Source: Streptomyces rubrogriseus (GTDB lineage Bacteria > Actinomycetota > Actinomycetes > Streptomycetales > Streptomycetaceae). Taken from it: 64,000 nt of DNA. This document shows positions 22,839 through 31,401 of this stretch, piece by piece. The notes under the pieces are model-generated. The model was not told the DNA's origin. It saw only the letters and a program-made list of their open reading frames with translations, and ran no database searches. The stretch is from NCBI RefSeq assembly GCF_027947575.1, contig NZ_CP116256.1, positions 2,852,001-2,916,000 of the forward strand, read 5' to 3'. The first letter of the stretch is position 1; each line of letters begins with the position of its first letter. The translations under genes were made by a program, and so were the position numbers.

Positions 22839-22860
22839 GTGGGAGAACAGTGGGAGAACC
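22839..22860. repeat. Two direct copies of GTGGGAGAAC
   Basis: GTGGGAGAAC occurs twice, separated by one base, just before the chromosomal gene uppP. Short repeats like this beside a mobile-element end may be integrase arm-binding sites. No function is proven. Confidence 0.4.
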
Positions 22861-22957
22861 GGGCCGCAAATCGCTCCAATCCTCTACGCGATTCCGCGAG
22901 AATCTACGCTGCCCTCCATGCCAATAGGCACTCGCAAACCTGCACCTACAACCCTGG

Positions 22958-23833
22958 CTAGTGCGCCGACTCGGCCGCATGAGGACTCAGCACACCCACG
23001 CTGACCAGCACAATGATGACGACGCCGAGCGCGATGCGGTACCAGACGAACGGCATGAAGCTCTTGGTGGAGATGAACTTCATGAACCAGGCGATGACCA
23101 CGTACCCGGTGGCGAAGGCGATGACCGTGGCGAAGAGCGTCGGTCCCCAGGAGACGTGGTCGCTCTCCATCGCGTCCTTCAGCTCGAAGACGCCGGAGGC
23201 GAGCACCGCGGGGATCGCGAGCAGGAACGAGTACCGGGCGGCCGCCTCGCGCCGGTAGCCCATGAAGAGGCCGCCGCTGATCGTCGCGCCGGAGCGCGAG
23301 ACGCCGGGGATGAGGGCCGCCGCCTGGCACAGGCCGTAGATCAGGCCGTCCCGCACGCCCAGGTTCTCCAGCTCCTTGCGCTGCTGGGGAGCGCGGTGCC
23401 GGCCGCCCTTCTCGTCCCGGGCGGCCATCCGGTCGGCGATGCCGATGATCACGCCGACGACGATCAGCATCGTCGCGGTGATCCGCAGGTCGCGGAAGGG
23501 GCCCTCGATCTGGTCCTTCAGCGTCAGGCCGAGCACGCCGATCGGGATCGAGCCGACGATCACCAGCCAGCCCATGCGCGCGTCGGGGTCGTGGCGCATC
23601 GACTTGTCGGTGAGGGAGCGCGTCCACGCCGCGATGATCCGCCCGATGTCCTTGCGGAAGTAGATGAGCACCGCGGCCTCGGTGCCGATCTGCGTGATCG
23701 CCGTGAAGGCCGCGCCCGGGTCGTGCCAGCCGGAGAACGCCGCGGTCAGCCGCAGGTGCGCGCTGGAGGACACGGGGAGGAACTCGGTCAGTCCCTGGAC
23801 GAGTCCGAGGACGAGGGATTCAAACCAAGACAT
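22958..23833 (-). CDS. uppP: Undecaprenyl-diphosphatase
   Basis: A 291-residue integral membrane enzyme that dephosphorylates undecaprenyl diphosphate so that the lipid carrier can be reused for cell-wall synthesis; family members give bacitracin resistance. Both signature motifs are present: GLTEFLPVSSSAHL at residues 15-28 (catalytic Glu and Ser-rich loop) and PGVSRSGATISGG near 175. About eight membrane segments follow the family plan. It is the first clear chromosomal gene after the mobile region and its stop lies next to the presumed integration boundary. Confidence 0.96.
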   Translation of the reverse strand: MSWFESLVLGLVQGLTEFLPVSSSAHLRLTAAFSGWHDPGAAFTAITQIGTEAAVLIYFRKDIGRIIAAWTRSLTDKSMRHDPDARMGWLVIVGSIPIGVLGLTLKDQIEGPFRDLRITATMLIVVGVIIGIADRMAARDEKGGRHRAPQQRKELENLGVRDGLIYGLCQAAALIPGVSRSGATISGGLFMGYRREAAARYSFLLAIPAVLASGVFELKDAMESDHVSWGPTLFATVIAFATGYVVIAWFMKFISTKSFMPFVWYRIALGVVIIVLVSVGVLSPHAAESAH

Positions 23834-24020
23834 GGAGTTGCGTCAGTCCAAGTGGCGATCGGAGAACGGCGGGGAACGGTCGGCGGACACGCCGAACCGT
23901 CGCGTGCGGTGATCGGGACCTGGCGTGCCGTGGGGCAGCGTAGCGCCCCGAAATGAACCCCGGACGACGGGGGTGAGCGGGCCCGCTGTCGCTCTCCCTC
24001 GACGGCATCGACCTCTTCGA

Positions 24021-24056
24021 GGTCGACGAGGTCTTCGCGAGCGGGCCTCGTCGACC
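24021..24056 (-). terminator. Terminator after the TVP38 gene
   Basis: GGTCGACGAGG pairs perfectly with CCTCGTCGACC (11 base pairs) around 14 bases. It lies 6 bases past the stop of the minus-strand gene 24063-24839. Confidence 0.65.
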
Positions 24057-24062
24057 ATCAGC

Positions 24063-24839
24063 TCAGCGCGCGCTCAGCCGGTGCCGCTTGCGCCAGGCCA
24101 CCACCGCGCCCGCGAGCCCCGGCAGGGCGATGCAGGCCAGCGCGATCAGGAAGGCGGGGGAGGTCGGCGTCGAGGCACGGGCGCCCGCGACGACGTAGGC
24201 GGCGGTGTTGGGGATCGAACCGAGCCCCGTCGCCAGCAGGAAGGGGAGCAGACCCATGCGGGACACGGCCGCGCAGTAGTTGGACGCCGCGAAGGGCACC
24301 CCCGGGAACAGCCGCATCGCCAGCATCGTCCGGAAACCGTGCCGGCTCAGCTGCCCGTCCGCGGCCTTCAGCCACTTGCCCCGCAGCAGCGGGCGCAGCG
24401 CCTCCTGGCCGAGGACCCGGCCGAGGCAGAAGGCGACCCCGGCACCGAGCACCGTCCCCGCCAGCGCGGAGGCCAGCCCCAGCTGCGAGCCGAACAGCGC
24501 GCCGGCCGCCAGGTTGAGCAGCGGACGCGGCACGAAGGCGACCGTGCACAGCCCGTACGCCACCGCGTACGCGACGGCCGCCGCGGCGCCCCCGAGCTGA
24601 GGCGGCCAGCCGTTCGTCAGCAACTGCTGCGGCTGGAACAGCACCACCGTCGTCGCGGCCGAGGCCAGCAGGGCGACGAGCAGGGAGAGCCGGGACCACG
24701 GCGACAGCAGCACTCTCGTCACACGCGCGGCGAAGCCGGTCGGAGCGACCGGTCCTGCGGCGGCGACGGCGAGTTCGGCGGCGGCGGTCCGGGGAGAGAC
24801 CGTGGCGGTGCCCCCAGAGCGGGTGGTGGCATCGAGCAT
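24063..24839 (-). CDS. TVP38/TMEM64 family membrane protein
   Basis: A 258-residue membrane protein of the DedA/VTT (SNARE-associated) superfamily. The central domain shows the family patterns FVPRPLLNLAAGALFG, GTVLGAGVAFCLGRVLG, and the conserved FRTMLAMRLFPGVPFAASNYCAAVSRMG. Members are membrane lipid scramblases or transport-related proteins in eukaryotes and bacteria. About six membrane segments are visible. The N-terminal 40 residues are Ala/Thr-rich and probably cytoplasmic. It is divergent from the AlkD-like gene. The substrate is unknown. Confidence 0.85.
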   Translation of the reverse strand: MLDATTRSGGTATVSPRTAAAELAVAAAGPVAPTGFAARVTRVLLSPWSRLSLLVALLASAATTVVLFQPQQLLTNGWPPQLGGAAAAVAYAVAYGLCTVAFVPRPLLNLAAGALFGSQLGLASALAGTVLGAGVAFCLGRVLGQEALRPLLRGKWLKAADGQLSRHGFRTMLAMRLFPGVPFAASNYCAAVSRMGLLPFLLATGLGSIPNTAAYVVAGARASTPTSPAFLIALACIALPGLAGAVVAWRKRHRLSAR

Positions 24840-24888
24840 CCGGTGACACTAACCGACAAATGTGTGTGATCGCCGTATGGTGCGTCTC

Positions 24889-25611
24889 ATGAGCGTCACA
24901 GCCCGGCCGATTCCGGACGCGCCGCCGAGCACCCTCGCCGACACGGTACTGGAGCGGATCACCCTCGAATACCCGTCAGCGGCCGACCCGGGGCGGGCCG
25001 TCGGGCTCCGGGCGTACATGAAGGACGTGGCGCCGTTCCTGGGCATGACCTCGCCCGTTCGCCGCTCCCTGTCCCGCACCGTGCTGGCGGGGGTGCCCCG
25101 CCCGGAAGAGTCGGACTGCACCGCGGTCGCGCTGCGCTGCTGGCGGCTGCCCGAGCGCGAGTACCACTACTTCGCCGTCGACTACCTGCGCCGGTATGTG
25201 ACGCACTGCTCGTCCGGATTCCTGCCCGTGGTGCGGTACCTGCTCACCACGGTCCCCTGGTGGGACACGGTCGACCTGCTCGCCGCACACGTCGTGGGGG
25301 GCCTGGTCACCGCCGACCGCGGCCTCACGGCCGACATGGACGCCTGGATCGAGGACGAGGACCGCTGGCTGGTCCGCGCGGCCCTCCTCCACCAGCTGCG
25401 GTACAAGGAACGCACCGACACCGACCGCCTCTTCGGGTACTGCCTGCGCCAGTCCGGCCACGGCGACTTCTTCGTCCGCAAGGCCGTCGGCTGGTGCCTG
25501 CGCGAGTACGCCAAGACCGACCCGGACACCGTGCGCGCCTTCGTGGCCGAGCACCGCGCGCGCCTCGCGCCGCTGTCCGCGCGGGAGGCACTGCGGACCA
25601 TCGGCCCGTAG
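24889..25611 (+). CDS. AlkD-type DNA alkylation repair protein
   Basis: A 240-residue all-helical HEAT-like repeat protein that would remove alkylated bases. ATG at 24889 is chosen; upstream in-frame starts are possible. Visible family features: DVAPFLGMTSPVRRSLSRTV near the start, the aromatic-rich REYHYFAVDYLRRY, VPWWDTVDLLAAHVVGGLV (the WWDxVD motif typical of AlkD active sites), RWLVRAALLHQLRYKERTD, and FFVRKAVGWCLREYAKTDP. These match the AlkC/AlkD repair family closely. It is a single gene between divergent and unrelated neighbours. Confidence 0.9.
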   Translation: MSVTARPIPDAPPSTLADTVLERITLEYPSAADPGRAVGLRAYMKDVAPFLGMTSPVRRSLSRTVLAGVPRPEESDCTAVALRCWRLPEREYHYFAVDYLRRYVTHCSSGFLPVVRYLLTTVPWWDTVDLLAAHVVGGLVTADRGLTADMDAWIEDEDRWLVRAALLHQLRYKERTDTDRLFGYCLRQSGHGDFFVRKAVGWCLREYAKTDPDTVRAFVAEHRARLAPLSAREALRTIGP

Positions 25612-25687
25612 CGCCGGACCGGGACCGGTACCGCTCTCGAACTGCCGTTCCATCAAAAACCATTCGACGTGCGACGAAGCGTCGGCG

Positions 25688-25801
25688 ATGATCTGCCTCA
25701 TGTTCCGGTACGCCTTCCACCTCGCAGCATCCGCGGTCGCGGATGCCCCGAAGGCTGCCGTCGCCCACTTCACCGCCGCAGTCGACGGCGCCCGAAGCTG
25801 A
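25688..25801 (+). CDS. Possible 37-codon ORF in the tuf3 leader
   Basis: An ORF from ATG at 25688 (or 25700) reads [20 protein letters not shown] and ends in [13 protein letters not shown], 91 bases before tuf3. It is moderately hydrophobic and could be a leader peptide, but no ribosome site is visible. The 281-base gap before tuf3 otherwise holds no gene. Confidence 0.25.
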   Translation: MICLMFRYAFHLAASAVADAPKAAVAHFTAAVDGARS

Positions 25802-25892
25802 CCCTCCCCGGATCGTCCGGCGGACCCCGCAGGGGGAGGGTCGGCCGGCCCCAGGGGTCCCCACCACCGCCACGAGGCTTCGAGGTACCGCC

Positions 25893-27071
25893 ATGTCCAA
25901 GACGGCGTACGTCCGCACCAAACCGCATCTGAACATCGGCACGATGGGCCATGTCGACCACGGCAAGACCACCCTGACCGCCGCCATCACCAAGGTCCTC
26001 GCCGAGCGCGGGGCCGGCGGCACCACCCAGTACGTTTCCTTCGACCGCATCGACCGTGCCCCCGAGGAGGCGGCGCGCGGCATCACGATCAACATCGCGC
26101 ACGTCGAGTACGAGACCGACACCCGGCACTACGCCCACGTCGACATGCCCGGCCACGCCGACTACGTCAAGAACATGGTCACCGGCGCCGCCCAGCTCGA
26201 CGGGGCGATCCTCGTCGTCTCCGCGCTGGACGGGATCATGCCGCAGACCGCCGAACACGTGCTGCTCGCCCGGCAGGTGGGCGTCGACCACATCGTGGTC
26301 GCGCTCAACAAGGCCGACGCGGGTGACGAGGAGCTGACCGACCTGGTCGAGCTGGAGGTACGCGAACTGCTCACCGCGCACGGCTACGGCGGCGACGCCG
26401 TGCCCGTCGTACGGGTCTCGGGGCTGAAGGCCCTGGCGGGCGACCCGCGGTGGACGGCCTCCGTCGAGGCGCTGCTCGACGCCGTGGACACGTACGTGCC
26501 CATGCCCGAGCGGTACCTGGACGCGCCGTTCCTGCTGCCGGTGGAGAACGTGCTCACCATCACCGGTCGCGGCACCGTCGTCACCGGCGCCGTCGAGCGC
26601 GGCACCGTGCGCGTCGGCGACCGGATCGAGGTGCTCGGCGCGTCCGTCGAGACGGTCGTCACCGGCCTGGAGACCTTCGGCAAGCCGATGGAGGAGGCAC
26701 AGGCCGGGGACAACGTGGCGCTGCTGCTGCGCGGGGTCGCCCGCGACACGGTGCGCCGCGGGCAGGTGGTCGCCGCACCCGGCAGCGTCGTCCCGGCGCG
26801 GCGTTTCCGGGCCCGGGTGTACGTGCTCCCGGCGCGCGAGGGCGGCCGCTCCACGCCGCTCACCACCGGATACCGGCCGCAGTTCTACATCCGCACCGCG
26901 GACGTGGTCGGCGACGTGGACCTCGGCGAGGAGGCCGTCGCCCGGCCCGGGGACACCGTCACCATGACGGTCGAGCTGGGGCGGGACATGCCGCTGGAGA
27001 CGGGGCTCGGCTTCGCGATCCGCGAGGGCGGCCGCACCGTGGGGGCGGGGACCGTGACCGCGGTGGAGTGA
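25893..27071 (+). CDS. tuf3: Second elongation factor Tu (EF-Tu3)
   Basis: A 392-residue translation factor that delivers aminoacyl-tRNA to the ribosome. GTPase motifs are clear: G1 GHVDHGKTT (residues 19-27), G2 RGITIN, G3 DMPGH, G4 NKAD and a G5 SGLKAL. Domains 2 and 3 follow ([20 protein letters not shown], then [18 protein letters not shown]). It differs from the usual EF-Tu1 by many substitutions, for example DMPGH in place of DCPGH. It stands alone, without fusA or ribosomal genes. In S. coelicolor tuf3 is an inessential EF-Tu under positive stringent control; that is literature knowledge, not visible here. Kirromycin-resistant EF-Tu homologues are known in producers. Confidence 0.95.
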   Translation: MSKTAYVRTKPHLNIGTMGHVDHGKTTLTAAITKVLAERGAGGTTQYVSFDRIDRAPEEAARGITINIAHVEYETDTRHYAHVDMPGHADYVKNMVTGAAQLDGAILVVSALDGIMPQTAEHVLLARQVGVDHIVVALNKADAGDEELTDLVELEVRELLTAHGYGGDAVPVVRVSGLKALAGDPRWTASVEALLDAVDTYVPMPERYLDAPFLLPVENVLTITGRGTVVTGAVERGTVRVGDRIEVLGASVETVVTGLETFGKPMEEAQAGDNVALLLRGVARDTVRRGQVVAAPGSVVPARRFRARVYVLPAREGGRSTPLTTGYRPQFYIRTADVVGDVDLGEEAVARPGDTVTMTVELGRDMPLETGLGFAIREGGRTVGAGTVTAVE

Positions 27072-27157
27072 GCGCGCTGGGTGAGCGCGCTGGGGCGAGC
27101 GCGGCGGGGTGTGCGCGGTGGAGCGGGCGGTCCGCCGGGCACCGGCACAATGGGCGG

Positions 27158-28003
27158 GTGAACGAAGCCATACCCGTCAGCCGGGTCACCGACCACGGCA
27201 CCGCCAAGCTCATGCCCGACGTCGACCGGGCACGGGCCTGGCTGCTCACCGTGGACGGGGCGCCGCAGTCGTACGTCGACCTGGACGAGCCGGCGCACCT
27301 GGAGTTCGAGTACACGCGCCGGCTCGGCCACGTCCTGGACACGGTCGCCGAGCCGGGGCGCGCGCTGGACGTCCTGCACCTGGGCGGCGGCGCGTTCACC
27401 CTGCCCCGGTACGTGGCCGCGACCCGGCCCGGCTCGCGGCAGGACGTCGTGGAGGCCGACCGGGGGCTGCTCGACCTGGTCGCCGAGCACCTGCCGCTGT
27501 CGCCGGGCGCGGGCATCACCGCCCACGGTGCCGATGCCCGCGCCTGGCTGGCGGCCGCCCCCGCGGACTCGGCCGACGTACTGGTCGCCGACGTCTTCGG
27601 GGGCTCACGCGTGCCCGCGCACCTGACGTCCCTCGGCTATGTGCGCGAGGCGGCCCGGGTCCTGCGCGCCGACGGCGTCTACGTGGCCAACCTGGCCGAC
27701 GGGGCGCCGTTCGGCTTCCTGCGCGGTCAACTGGCCGGATTCGCCGCCTTCTTCGAGGAACTGGCGCTGATCGCCGAACCGGGGGTGCTGCGCGGGCGCC
27801 GCTTCGGCAACGCGGTGCTCGTCGCCGCGCACCGGCCGCTGGACACCGCGGCGCTGGCCCGGCGCACCGCCGCCGACGCCTTCCCGGCCAGGGTCGAGCA
27901 CGGGCCCGCCCTGCGGGACTTCGTCGGCGACGCCCGTCCGGTGCGGGACGAGGACGCCGTACCGTCGCCCGAGCCGCCGGCCGGGGCGTTCGGCATCGGC
28001 TGA
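27158..28003 (+). CDS. Spermidine-synthase-like methyltransferase-fold protein
   Basis: A 281-residue protein with GTG start. The Rossmann fold typical of spermidine synthases and related methyltransferases is visible: HLEFEYTRRLGHVLDTV, ALDVLHLGGGAFTLPRYVAA (nucleotide loop), QDVVEADRGLLDLVAEHL, and DSADVLVADVFGGSRVPAHL. Standard spermidine synthases carry a gatekeeper loop with DSTDP-type residues; here the corresponding segment reads VADVFGGSRVP, so polyamine synthesis is uncertain. Actinobacterial members are usually annotated as spermidine synthase-like proteins of unknown substrate. It is followed by the convergent DUF8017 gene. Confidence 0.85.
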   Translation: MNEAIPVSRVTDHGTAKLMPDVDRARAWLLTVDGAPQSYVDLDEPAHLEFEYTRRLGHVLDTVAEPGRALDVLHLGGGAFTLPRYVAATRPGSRQDVVEADRGLLDLVAEHLPLSPGAGITAHGADARAWLAAAPADSADVLVADVFGGSRVPAHLTSLGYVREAARVLRADGVYVANLADGAPFGFLRGQLAGFAAFFEELALIAEPGVLRGRRFGNAVLVAAHRPLDTAALARRTAADAFPARVEHGPALRDFVGDARPVRDEDAVPSPEPPAGAFGIG

Positions 28004-28025
28004 GCGACGCGACCGGCCGGTGTGC

Positions 28026-29051
28026 CTAGGACTCGGTCGGCGGTTCCTCGGTGAGGCGCACGGTGGCGAGGATCTTCTGGACCGTCGCCTCCGGGATCTC
28101 CTCCTTGACGCCCTTGGGGCCGTAGAGGTTCCAGGTGACGAAGTCGCCCGCGCCGTTCTTGAACGCGAAGGTGATCGCCTTGCCCTCGGTGTCGCACTTG
28201 CCCTTCTTGGGAGCGCCCTCCGAGTGCGCCGTGATGACACTCCCCTTGATGCCCGAAGCGGTGGTGTACGGCTTCGGCTTGCCGTACTTCACGCTCTTCT
28301 TGTCCGGCTCGGTGTAACCGCCGTAGATCCACCACGGCACCCGTGTCTCGGCCGCCTGGTCGGTGGTCTTGGCGCCGCTCTCGCCGCGGGTGCCCGTGGT
28401 GGCGAGGGCGGTGGTCTCCTTGCGGCCGTCCTTGTTCTCGTCGGTCGTGCACCACTCGGACTTCAGGTAGGCCGGAGCGGTGACCGTGGTGCGGTCGGTC
28501 TTCCCGTCCTCCTCCCACTCGAAGCCGACGCTGGTGTCGGTGCTGTCGATCTCCCAGTCCGCGGGCACGTCGAACATGGTGCCGAAGCGCGGGTTGGCGA
28601 CGACCTTCCAGCCGTCGACGGTGGCCTTCGCGCCCTCGCCCCCGCGCGGGTTCTCGTCGGAGCCCGACGCGCTCGGGTCGGCGGTGGGGGACTCGGACTT
28701 CTCCACGGTCGGGCTCGCGGACGTCTTCTTGTCCTTGCCGTCGTCCGCCTTGTCGTCCTTGTCACCACCGAGCACCAGGAAGCCGGTGACGCCCGCGGCC
28801 ACGACCACGGCGAGCGACGCGACGATCGCGACCAGCTTCGTCCGGTTGCCGCCACCTCCGCCACCGCCGCCCGTGGCCGGCTGCGGAACGGTGGCCGGCT
28901 GCGGCGTGCTCCACTGCTGCTGGCCGTACGCGCCGGGCTGCTGCTGGTAGCCCGGCTGCTGATACGGATTCGGCTGCTGGTACCCCGGCTGCTGGTACGG
29001 ATTGTTCTGCGGGTTCTGCTCGCCCCCGGGCGGCTGCTGTCCTGGCCACAT
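28026..29051 (-). CDS. DUF8017 membrane-anchored protein (paralogue 1)
   Basis: A 341-residue protein. The cytoplasmic N-terminus (1-65) is rich in Gln, Pro and Tyr with repeats of PYQQPGYQQ. One membrane segment follows (about 72-94, LVAIVASLAVVVAAGVTGFLVLGG), then a Lys/Asp/Ser/Pro-rich linker to about 140 and a C-terminal domain of 200 residues (VDGWKVVANPRFGTMFDVPADWEI to the end). The domain has an odd number of Cys and fits DUF8017 as I recall it. Exposed on the cell surface. The next gene on the same strand is a paralogue of the same design. Confidence 0.8.
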   Translation of the reverse strand: MWPGQQPPGGEQNPQNNPYQQPGYQQPNPYQQPGYQQQPGAYGQQQWSTPQPATVPQPATGGGGGGGGNRTKLVAIVASLAVVVAAGVTGFLVLGGDKDDKADDGKDKKTSASPTVEKSESPTADPSASGSDENPRGGEGAKATVDGWKVVANPRFGTMFDVPADWEIDSTDTSVGFEWEEDGKTDRTTVTAPAYLKSEWCTTDENKDGRKETTALATTGTRGESGAKTTDQAAETRVPWWIYGGYTEPDKKSVKYGKPKPYTTASGIKGSVITAHSEGAPKKGKCDTEGKAITFAFKNGAGDFVTWNLYGPKGVKEEIPEATVQKILATVRLTEEPPTES

Positions 29052-29127
29052 GAGCAGTCACCCTAATGCCGCCCAGGAAACGATTCGGTCACCGACCCTT
29101 GTCAGGGACGTACCGAAACCCGGAAGC

Positions 29128-30084
29128 CTAGGCGTCCGAAGGGGTGTACTCCCTGACGGTGGCCAGAATGCTGCGCACGGTGGCGTCGGTCACCTCGTCG
29201 GCGACGCCCGCGGCGCCGAAGAACGACCACGACACGAAGTCGCCGTCGGCGGACTTGAAGGCGAAGGTGGTCGCCTTGCCCTCCACGTCGCACTTGCCCT
29301 TCTTCGCCACCCCGGCCGACCGGGAGGTGGCCAGGCTGCCCTCGATGCCGGAGTCGGTGGTGAAGGGCGTCACCGGCCCCGTCGAGACCTTGTCCCGGTC
29401 CGGCTGGGCGAAGGCCCCGTAGACCCAGGTCGCGGAGTCGGTCCTGGCGATCTCCTCGGTGCTCCGGGCGCCGTTGTTGCCGCGGGTGCCCGCACTGGCC
29501 AGGGGCGTGTACTCGACCGAGCCGTCCCGGTCGCCGTCCGACCCGCACCACTTCTCCTTCAGCACGGCGGGGGCCTTCATGGCGACCAGGGGCTTCTCGT
29601 CGGGGTCGTCGTCCTCGGCGACGTAGGTCACCCAGTCGCGGGACTGCGGCACCCAGGACGCCGGTACGTCGAAGGCGAGGCCGTGGTCGGGGTTGGCCAC
29701 GACGGTCCAGCCCTCGACGGTGGCCTTCGGGGCGCCGTCCCCGCCGCGCGGGTCGTCGGCGGGGGACGCGGACGGCGCGGAGGCGGACGGAGAGGAGGCG
29801 GTGGGGCCGGGCCGTGCCCCGTCGTCCTCGCCGCCGCCCAGGAGCACCGCCCCGGTCACCGCGGCGGCGACCACCACGACCGCGGCCGCGACGATCGCCA
29901 CCACCTTCGTACGGCCGTCGCCGGGCCCCCGGCCGGCCGGTCCGCCGGACGCGACGGTGGGGGCGTTCCAGGGCGCGGGCTGCTGCTGTCCCGGGTGCGG
30001 CTGCTGCTGGTAACCGGGCTGCCGGTACGGGTTGGGCTGCCGCGGGTCCGGTCCGCCGGTGGATGACTGCTCTCCTGGCCACAT
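29128..30084 (-). CDS. DUF8017 membrane-anchored protein (paralogue 2)
   Basis: A 318-residue paralogue of the gene at 28026. Layout is the same: Pro/Gln-rich N-terminus starting MWPGEQSS, membrane segment at about 62-84, disordered Ser/Pro/Ala linker, then the DUF8017 domain (VEGWTVVANPDHGLAFDVPA to YTPSDA). Shared positions include the KGKCDVEGKATTFAFK motif and the closing VRSILATVREYT, both matched in the neighbour (KGKCDTEGKAITFAFK). The two genes probably arose by tandem duplication. Function unknown; a surface or cell-wall sensing role is possible. Confidence 0.8.
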   Translation of the reverse strand: MWPGEQSSTGGPDPRQPNPYRQPGYQQQPHPGQQQPAPWNAPTVASGGPAGRGPGDGRTKVVAIVAAAVVVVAAAVTGAVLLGGGEDDGARPGPTASSPSASAPSASPADDPRGGDGAPKATVEGWTVVANPDHGLAFDVPASWVPQSRDWVTYVAEDDDPDEKPLVAMKAPAVLKEKWCGSDGDRDGSVEYTPLASAGTRGNNGARSTEEIARTDSATWVYGAFAQPDRDKVSTGPVTPFTTDSGIEGSLATSRSAGVAKKGKCDVEGKATTFAFKSADGDFVSWSFFGAAGVADEVTDATVRSILATVREYTPSDA

Positions 30085-30153
30085 GGGCGCACAGCTTACG
30101 GCGATCTTCACGGGTGCCTGGCCCTGGAAGCTACTCGCGGGTAACCTGCCTCC

Positions 30154-30606
30154 ATGAGCGCAGATCAGATGTCGATCGGCGAGTTGCTCGCCGCCACCGT
30201 GCCGATGGTCCGGACCCTGAACCTCGAGTATCTGGAGACCACTCCGGAGAAGGCCGTCCTGGCCCTCCCGGACCAGAGCGAGTACCGCAACCACGTTGGC
30301 GGACCACACGCCGGAGCCATGTTCACGCTGGGCGAGTCGGCCAGCGGTGCGATCGTGCTGGCCGCCTTCGGCGACCAGCTCTCCCGGGCCGTGCCGCTGC
30401 CGGTCACCGCGGAGATCGCCTTCAAGAAGATCGCCCTCGGCCCGGTCACCGCCACCGCGACCCTCGGCCGCCCCGCCGCGGAAGTCGTCGCCGAACTGGA
30501 CGCGGGCAGCCGGCCCGAGTTCCCCGTGAGCGTCGCCATCCAGCGCGAGGACGGAGCCGTCACCGGTGAGATGACCGTCATATGGACCCTGCGCCCCAAC
30601 AGCTGA
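30154..30606 (+). CDS. Hotdog-fold thioesterase (PaaI / DUF4442-like)
   Basis: A 150-residue single-domain hotdog protein. Visible motifs: NHVGGPHAGAMFTLGESASG (the HxGxxxxLxD/E region that lines the active site in PaaI-type thioesterases), then PVTAEIAFKKIALGPVTATA and FPVSVAIQREDGAVTGEMTV. Such enzymes cleave acyl-CoA thioesters. It lies divergent from the DUF8017 paralogues and upstream of dedA. The true substrate is unknown. Confidence 0.85.
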   Translation: MSADQMSIGELLAATVPMVRTLNLEYLETTPEKAVLALPDQSEYRNHVGGPHAGAMFTLGESASGAIVLAAFGDQLSRAVPLPVTAEIAFKKIALGPVTATATLGRPAAEVVAELDAGSRPEFPVSVAIQREDGAVTGEMTVIWTLRPNS

Positions 30607-30694
30607 CCCCCGCCGACCCGGTACGCTTCCCGGTGCGCCTCGATCGAGACGCACCGGGAACAGGTATCGGGTTCGCGAAGCGGAGGGTGGGGCG

Positions 30695-31330
30695 TTGCAC
30701 GTCCAGGAATGGCTCGACACGGTGCCCGCGGCGGCCGTCTACGCCGTCGTCGGACTCGTCATCGGTCTGGAGAGCCTGGGCATTCCGTTGCCCGGCGAGA
30801 TCATCCTGGTGTCGGCGGCCCTGCTGTCGTCGCAGCACGGCGGGATCGACCCGCTGGTCCTCGGCGCCTGCGCCAGCGCGGGCGCGGTGATCGGCGACTC
30901 CATCGGGTACGCCATCGGCCGCAAGGGCGGCCGGCCCCTGCTGGCCTGGCTGGGCAGGAAGTTCCCCAAGCACTTCAGCGAGGGGCATGTCGCCACCGCC
31001 GAGCGGTCCTTCCAGAAGTGGGGCATGTGGGCCGTGTTCTTCGGCCGCTTCGTCGCCCTGCTGCGGATCTTCGCGGGCCCGCTGGCCGGTGTGCTGCGGA
31101 TGCCGTACTGGAAGTTCCTGATCGCCAACGTCCTCGGCGGCATCGTCTGGGCGGGCGGCACCACCGCCGTCATCTACTACGTCGGCGTCGTCGCGGAGGA
31201 CTGGCTCAAGCGCTTCTCGTGGCTCGGCCTGGTGGTGGCGGTCCTGATCGGCGTCGCCTCGATGCTGATCGTCAAGCGCAGGGCGGGCAAGGCCCACCTG
31301 GAGCCCGAGCCGGTCACCGCCGGGGAGTGA
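30695..31330 (+). CDS. dedA: DedA family membrane protein
   Basis: A 211-residue membrane protein of the DedA (VTT) family. TTG start follows CGGAGGG. Family motifs are present: LESLGIPLPGEIILVSAALL, GDSIGYAIGRKGG, FQKWGMWAVFFGRFVALLRIFAGPLAGVLRMPYWKF, read in pieces here as FFGRFVALLRIFAG and LRMPYWKF, and NVLGGIVWAGG. DedA proteins are needed for membrane homeostasis and undecaprenyl phosphate recycling. The link to uppP nearby in the same window is suggestive of a shared lipid-carrier theme but not proof. Confidence 0.92.
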   Translation: MHVQEWLDTVPAAAVYAVVGLVIGLESLGIPLPGEIILVSAALLSSQHGGIDPLVLGACASAGAVIGDSIGYAIGRKGGRPLLAWLGRKFPKHFSEGHVATAERSFQKWGMWAVFFGRFVALLRIFAGPLAGVLRMPYWKFLIANVLGGIVWAGGTTAVIYYVGVVAEDWLKRFSWLGLVVAVLIGVASMLIVKRRAGKAHLEPEPVTAGE

Positions 31331-31331
31331 A

Positions 31332-31400
31332 GCGCCCCGACAGGGGCGCGGGGAACTGCGCGGGCGACCACAGACAACCCGCAGCCGGCCTCCCGCAGGA
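31332..31400. repeat. Streptomyces-type dispersed intergenic repeat with terminator hairpin
   Basis: GCGCCCC-GACA-GGGGCGC forms a 7-base-pair hairpin directly after dedA and leads into GGGGAACTGCGCGGGCGACC. This GGGGCGCGGGGAACTGCGCG core recurs between genes in many Streptomyces genomes (recalled, not searched). It may end both convergent transcripts. Confidence 0.65.
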
Positions 31401-31401
31401 G

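Larger units (their letters stand above)
22282..22957. other. Gene-poor boundary region of the mobile element
   Basis: About 676 bases without a convincing gene. It holds the palindrome at 22335-22350, a hairpin GTTCACC/GGTGAAC (near 22511-22530), a ribosome site in front of a possible ACG-start mini-ORF (22606), a long hairpin (22763-22816), a sequence like a tRNA T-loop (TTCGATTC near 22820) and two copies of GTGGGAGAAC. The likely right end of the mobile region lies here, but no attachment duplication can be proven within the window. Confidence 0.5.

Noticed and set aside
27064..27096. Short tandem repeat GAGCGCGCTGGG after tuf3
   Set aside because: Only two copies, with no hairpin strong enough to call a terminator; likely chance in GC-rich spacer DNA.
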